Below, piece after piece: positions 58,600 to 64,000 of a DNA stretch of 64,000 bases (position 1 is its first letter; each line of letters starts with the position of its first letter). A program made the translations under genes and the position numbers. This DNA is from Echinometra lucunter (taxonomy: Eukaryota; Echinodermata; Echinoidea; Camarodonta; Echinometridae), in assembly GCA_029962745.1 (NCBI GenBank), contig CM057158.1:5760602-5824601 (forward strand). Reading direction: 5' to 3'. Under the pieces are notes generated by a model. The model saw nothing but the letters and a program-made list of their open reading frames with translations. It was not told where the DNA came from and ran no database searches.

Positions 58600-58815
58600 A
58601 TTTATTATTGGTGCACTCGCTTGACTTGTACGAACGATCCTGCAGGTTCTGGGTTCAGTCTCTGTTTGATGCTTACATCTGTGCACAAACGTTTTACCCA
58701 TATTTTGCCCTTTGCCATCCCCGTGTACTGAATGAGTATCCAGCAACGATGGGATAAATATAGTTGCAAGATGCTCATGAAGAGCACTATTGATAATGAC
58801 GATGCTACGCTAGAT
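58600..58815 (+). mobile_element. degenerate SINE copy, plus strand
   Basis: GGTTCTGGGTTCAGTCTCTG (B-box like), then TGCTTACATCTGTGCACAAA, CCCGTGTACTGAATGAGTAT and ACGCTAGATAAATATT follow the same order as the SINE at 44495-44700. Confidence 0.55.
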
Positions 58816-59314
58816 AAATATTACCACACTATCCTGTTTTGCTTCTTCTTTGTTTCTTCGTGGTTTCGTGGTATTGGGTGCATTCGTAAGTACACGTATA
58901 GCTTGGTCGTTTAAGGAATTGACCTGGCATTGTGGTAAGCATGTAAGGTGAAGGGAGACGTGGTGAGGTAACAATGAATTTCTATGCAGGCGTGATTCAT
59001 CAAACAACGAACGTTAAAACGTTTCTTTTGTTTTCTTTCAAAGAACTTTTACAAATCTTGCAGGTAAGTACCAGGCACCGGGCACAAGGGACTGGCTTTT
59101 TTTTCGCCTCTTCACTGGGAGTACAGAGGTGTACTTTTCACTTCGAGAATTCTCTCACAGCACCCAGAACCCTAAGCCTAGAAGCAAGACAGAGGGGTGG
59201 GGATGGGGCAAGAGGTAAAAAAAGACCCCCCCCCCCTCTTAGAAAAAATTACCGATCTTTTTCCCCCAACACCTTCTATGGAGGGTATGAGTTAAATTAA
59301 CCAAAATGAATGCA

Positions 59315-59372
59315 AGCTTTTTGTTTGTTTGTTTGTTTGTTTGTTTGTTTATTTTATTTTATTTTATTTATT
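59315..59372. repeat. (TTTG)n/(TTTA)n microsatellite
   Basis: TTTGTTTG units pass into TTTATTTTA units. The neighbourhood 58816-60260 holds C-, G- and T-runs and AT-rich DNA, with no gene recognised. Confidence 0.85.
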
Positions 59373-60261
59373 AATTTTATTGTTGGTCTGTATTACAGAC
59401 AACTATCTCATCATACTCATTGTGAACTGCTGCTATAGCTTTCACATTAAGAATCTGCAGAGATGTACTGTTGTAGAGATAGTTTGATAGTTTGTGTCTG
59501 ATTCATATTTTAAGCGAGGGGGTACAACCTTTCATATCGCTGCTAATTTTATCTTGGTCAAGGGCAATAGATTCGGAACTAGCCTACAGACTAAACTATC
59601 AAGACCTTGAAATAATCCATATTAATCTTGATCTTAGGCCTACTCTAGCATGTCCAACAAGCCCACAGTTGCGACTGAAATAATTAGACTACATCACTAG
59701 CGTATTTAACGGAGGGGAGAAAGGGAAGGGGGGGGGGAGAAAAGGGGGAGGGTGTTCTTTTTGAAGATTTCTGACTAGGAAAAAAGAAAGTGTAGCAAAA
59801 ATGTACATGTAAGGTAATCATTTGTAGGTTAGTAATCACTGTAAGAGGCATGTAACACTACATATTTTTTTGCCTAAACAAGGTTCCTCAAAATTCTGTT
59901 TCCTTGCCATATGGCTCATAATAAGGTGAGCCGTTTTTTGCCCCTCCTGGGGCTAAGGCTATAAAGGTCTAGAAACACCACTGGGCTATAGGTATTGTGT
60001 GGGGTAAAGGGCACTCTCATCGAAATGTATTTCACTTCAAGTAAGGGCTTTTCTTGAGGTTAATTTTGAGAAGTGTAACCGGAATCGAATGTTTTGCCGA
60101 GATAAGAGAAGGTTGTGGAATGAGAATAGAAACTGACATTTGAAAGTGTGTAAATGTTTCCATGGGGACTTAGTAGCCTAAGGCAAGAGAAACATGTGAA
60201 TATATCCCTGTCGAGGTAAAACTTATATCGGGTTTTGTTGTTTTTGTTGTTCTTTTTAACT

Positions 60262-60709
60262 GCAATTGATGTTTTTGCCCAGGCTTATTTTTTCGGTATA
60301 TCTTTCATAATTCTTAAAAATAATATACCGAAATAATACGAAATAATACGGAAATGATAATATAATTAAGTACCATTTCCGTATTATTTCGGTATATTAT
60401 TTTGATATTTAATTGTTCAGTTATGTATTATTATTCCGATTATGTATTGTTTCGACATTATTTTGATATCATTTCTATGTGTATATTATTGAATAAAACG
60501 GCAATTGATGTTTTTGCCTAGGCTTATTTTTTCGGTATATCTTTCATAATTCTTAAAAATAATATACCCCGAAATAATACGAAATAATACGGAAATGATA
60601 ATATAATTAAGTACCATTTCCGTATTATTTCGGTATATTATTTTGATATTTAATTGTTCGGTTATGTATTATTATTCCGATTATGTATTATTTCGACATT
60701 ATTTTGATA
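60262..60709. repeat. AT-rich tandem duplication, 239-bp period, with internal palindromes
   Basis: GCAATTGATGTTTTTGCC starts both copies (60262 and 60501). Each copy contains TATACCGAAATAATACGAAA (first copy) or a version with two extra C, and its inverse TTCCGTATTATTTCGGTATA, so each can fold. The copies differ by very few bases. The tail of copy 1 (ATCATTTCTATGTG) reappears at 60947, after an inserted segment at about 60711-60945 that ends AATAAACTGAAAC like a retroposed tail. Confidence 0.75.
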
Positions 60710-60995
60710 GCCTATATTTTACAAGCCTAGCTTTTCTTTAGGCTCCTTCATATTTCACTCTCGATCAATACTGCATGTACTTATATTTATATTGGGTACT
60801 TACCTTCTTTTATTTCTTTCTTTTTCTGAATTTACTTTGTACCTCTTATATTGCTTGTTTGTATACTTTCTATAAGTTCTCAAAAAACTGTCAATTATTG
60901 TAAATGTCTGAAAATGTGTGAAATATGAAACAATAAACTGAAACATATCATTTCTATGTGTGTATATTATTTTGCCTGTTCATTTCTTATCTGTT

Positions 60996-61040
60996 CAGAC
61001 CTGATGAAGGCCATGTTGGCCGAAAGCTTCGAATGGTCTG
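60996..61040 (+). ncRNA. hammerhead-ribozyme-like fold (degenerate)
   Basis: CAGAC (60996) pairs with GTCTG (61036); between them are CTGATGA, a stem GGCC-ATGTT-GGCC and GAAA. CTGANGA...GAAA is the conserved core of hammerhead ribozymes, and such motifs lie at the ends of Penelope-like elements in many animals. Stem III (AGCTTCGAATG) pairs badly and no normal cleavage triplet is evident, so it is probably inactive or a chance likeness. A (TA)n tract follows at 61070. Confidence 0.4.
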
Positions 61041-61065
61041 CCGATTCCTCATTTATCAGACGTGA

Positions 61066-61069
<4 letters not shown>

Positions 61070-61125
<56 letters not shown>

Positions 61126-61164
61126 TGAAAGAAATTTGACAAAATACTGCAAACATCTCTTTCA

Positions 61165-61198
<34 letters not shown>
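61070..61198. repeat. two (TA)n microsatellites
   Basis: (TA)n at about 61070-61120 and again at about 61166-61198, separated by CATTGAAAGAAATTTGAC and neighbouring unique bases. Confidence 0.9.
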
Positions 61199-61199
<1 letters not shown>

Positions 61200-61200
<1 letters not shown>

Positions 61201-62409
61201 CTCCTGCTCTCCACAAAATCATTCTTTATAAATGCTAAATTGTACTTAAGTGAATTACTGAATTACTGAACAATTCCCACAGCAGTCTATAAAATGACTA
61301 ATATATGAACACAAATTGGTTTCCCCCCCCCCCCCCACCACTCACCTCCCTCCCCGATCGGTCTTGGAAATCGTCTTTGTACAAAATTACACATATGTCA
61401 CAAAGTTCGTGCAAGTTGATATTCTTGTGGCAACATTACATAAAAGAAAGTAGTTTAAAACATTAAGTCAAGGTTTCGCAACATTAAACATGAACTGTGA
61501 TATACGAGAGAAGTATGTGATAGGGGCATATCTTTTTACACTAAAGTGACACCATCTTGTATAGGTAATACGGGACTTAGCACATAAACAAGCTAAAGAA
61601 CATTAGTATGGTTAACCAGCTGTTCGAAGACGAATACAAGATCATCTTCATTGAGCAGATCATCCTATTTATAACTCACAGATTATTTCTATCCACGTTT
61701 TTAATTACACATACTGAGAGCTGTAATGATTTCGACAAGAATGATCTTGAACTCTATTTCTAAAACATTCTCCATGCATATCATTCAGAGAGGGAGAAGG
61801 TGGAGAGAGAAGGAGAAGGGGAAAGATACATAGAAAGAGAGAGAGAGAGAGAGACAGAGAGACAGAGAGAGAACAGAGAGGGATTTCATAAATGAAGTAC
61901 ACATTTGTTGACAGTATGATAACTGCATCTCAAATAAACCTCAACACGATAACGTGTAATTCATCATAATTGTTCGAATTATCTATATAAAAAAAATGTT
62001 GTTGAGATTTTGTGACTGGATAATAGAATCTCTTTGTCTTCTCTGCACTTTTCCTCTCATTATTTCTCTCTCTCTCTATCTGTGTGTCTCTCCCCTGTCT
62101 CTTTCCACTTTCCAATACTGTCTCCTTTTATCTATCTCTCTCTCACACATTCTAGTGCTTCATGTATTCACCATTAACTCACGTTTTTCACCTCAAGCAA
62201 AACGTACATGATACGCATGACACTTCTCCTCATGAATTTAGGCGTATTGTATTTCTTGATCTTGATCTGCAAATATTTAAATATGCCATGATCTTCTGAG
62301 TAACGTTAGGTCATTGAGGACACCTCATGTTATGATTATGAGTAAGGAGATATGCGTGAGGAGACCAATTAAACGTGCTTATTTGGTGTGAAAAATTCTT
62401 TCTTACCTA

Positions 62410-62465
<56 letters not shown>

Positions 62466-64000
62466 GCGGAAAAATGATTTTCCACCATTAGCTCATACTT
62501 ACTTTCAACGAATTGAAACCTGCAAATTTGGTCGCAAAAGTTACTGGTATGCGAGGAATTCAAGCATTTAGCCACACCCCAAAACAATGTGACATCATGA
62601 ACATAAAATGCGATGCACCTGCCCTTTTAGAATTAGATTTCTATCTCAAGTCCTATAATGAATAGGGAAAGAATGTGTGCCTTTCTATTTGAAGGAGGAA
62701 CTGCCCTTTATCGCTCATCAAGAATTCTTTCCCCATGCTTCATCCAACAAATAACATGATTATCAGGCCATTGACCTGGAATGTGCCTTATAAATCCTAA
62801 TTTTTGAACACTATAACAATCAACAAGATTAGAATAAAAGTCTACATTATACATTTCGAATATGAAAACAGAAGTCTTGCACATAAACTTGCATCTGTTT
62901 TCACCTGTTTATTACAACACATTTTGTACGTAAAACAGTCATCAGATTATAGTTATAATGACGACCAATATGATGAGGAATATCGGACGGTATTAAGGCG
63001 ACCTGGGTTTATACTGAGGCCTATTCTTTGTGAAGTTTGAAGAATGAAGAATATTAATGTGTTTGAAAAGAAAGTGAATTTCCAACCATGCCCACTAGAT
63101 CAATGAGTCGATGAGAATTTAGATAAAATAACTACACAATTTCATAACTATGCTCTTATAGATTTGAGATTTTGAATATCAACGTGCCCTAGCTACGATC
63201 AATGACGATGATCCAAGTGCACTTACATACAGACTTTCATGATATCGACAAGTTCACAATTGGTTGAGAACAAGACTTTACTCTTGATGCAAAAGATAAT
63301 CCAAAAAGCAAGTCATGTCTATCACTCTGCGACAAGAAGGAAGGATTGACATTAATAATACAGGGGAAAATCCCATCCCTCCGAAAGCTTGTCAGTTCCA
63401 AATCCAAAAATGACACTTAATTCTTGTTCCAGATGCACTTGAAACACCAGGATTTTGTTGTTGATGGTTTTGAAAAAGGAGATGCATTTCCACTTGACCC
63501 TCATTTCTATTTACCGCATCCTCATGAATGAAAAACTTTGAAGAGTGTGCTTGTTTTCTCTGAGTTTTTTTAAATCCGTGTGACGTATATTGAATTACAT
63601 GGATATTATATCAATGGCGTCATTTAAGGTGAGTTGTAAGTCAATGATGCAAGCCTGGAGAGATATGTGATTTCATAATTTCCAAAGTCTGGGAAGAAAA
63701 AGAAAACATCCTGATATTGGGATTAACATGATTAAACAAACGCCACCTCGGGCCATACGAGGGTACCTGTAATGCGAAGCATGCAGGGGTGCGTCAGATG
63801 ACGATTTTGAATAAAGTGACAGGAGGGAGGGGGCGGGGATGGGTCAAAATAATTTGCCGACATGTTAGCACGAAAAAAAGCAAACTATGAAAAAGGGGGA
63901 GCGGGTCACATTTGTCGACAAGGATGAAACTAGTCATGCGATCTTCTAGTTTGTGACAGAGGAAAAAAAAATAAGGAAGAGAAAACTTAGTCATTGATTT
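61200..64000. other. right end of window: no gene recognised
   Basis: Holds a C-run at 61323, (GA)n and (CT)n tracts at 61830-61880, 62067-62110 and 62411-62464, and AT-rich DNA. Signal-peptide and CAP N-terminal exons of the minus-strand gene might lie here or further right, but no reading frame with CAP motifs (for example a GEN or HYTQ string) was seen. Confidence 0.4.
62411..62464. repeat. (CT)n microsatellite
   Basis: About 27 uninterrupted CT units. Nearby on the minus strand a short acceptor/donor pair (TTTGCAG ... GTAAGTATG at about 62505-62522) encloses only 17 bp and is not proposed as an exon. Confidence 0.9.

Noticed and set aside
62505..62522. A 17-bp micro-exon on the minus strand
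   Set aside because: Splice-like borders alone are too weak at this length and no partner exon is visible.

Overview
The window looks like nuclear DNA of a marine invertebrate, most probably a sea urchin (echinoid). The reasons are GT-AG introns, AT-rich non-coding DNA, many microsatellites and long G/C homopolymers, tRNA-derived SINEs, dense fold-back MITEs, and fragments of PIF-Harbinger and CR1/Jockey-like elements. The species call is inference. No prokaryotic operon, CRISPR array, rRNA gene or virus was recognised. Most long reading frames here are spurious; exons were found from splice sites, phase continuity and protein motifs.

Two host genes converge. On the + strand, three phase-consistent exons (2179-2556, 3284-3497, 4352-4602) form the last 280 codons of a protein I do not recognise. 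On the - strand, twelve phase-consistent exons run from 45870 down to 11908 (520 codons plus stop). They encode the C-terminal part of a membrane-anchored protein. In order it has the end of a CAP (CRISP/SCP) domain, a cysteine-rich hinge, an EGF-like repeat, a ShK-type six-cysteine domain, a Pro/Thr-rich linker, a second EGF-like repeat, an unassigned extracellular region of roughly 150 residues, one transmembrane helix and a basic Ser/Thr-rich tail. The start of the CAP domain and the signal peptide were not found.

The middle of that gene is disturbed. About 7.9 kb (21708-29641) is repeated almost exactly at 30142-38105, and the copies are separated by exactly 500 N. Each copy carries the same four exons, with different small indels breaking different exons. 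Unmerged haplotypes at a scaffold join are the simplest explanation. A true tandem duplication would also stay in frame, because the four exons total 270 bp and are bounded by phase-1 introns.

From 45.9 kb to the right edge no host exon was recognised. The main object is a decayed 7.2-kb PIF-Harbinger transposon (47447-54649) with inverted ends, an AAT target duplication and transposase remnants. It hosts smaller nested elements: a 285-bp MITE with an 8-bp target duplication and a TTAGGG-like core, a 229-bp hairpin, and an inverted array built on a TTTGGTCTAAT word. Further right are a tandem array rich in TGACCT half-sites, two SINE copies, an AT-rich 239-bp tandem duplication and a degenerate hammerhead-like fold. 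Elsewhere, fold-back elements sit in introns and intergenic DNA, one of them split by a 5'-truncated LINE.
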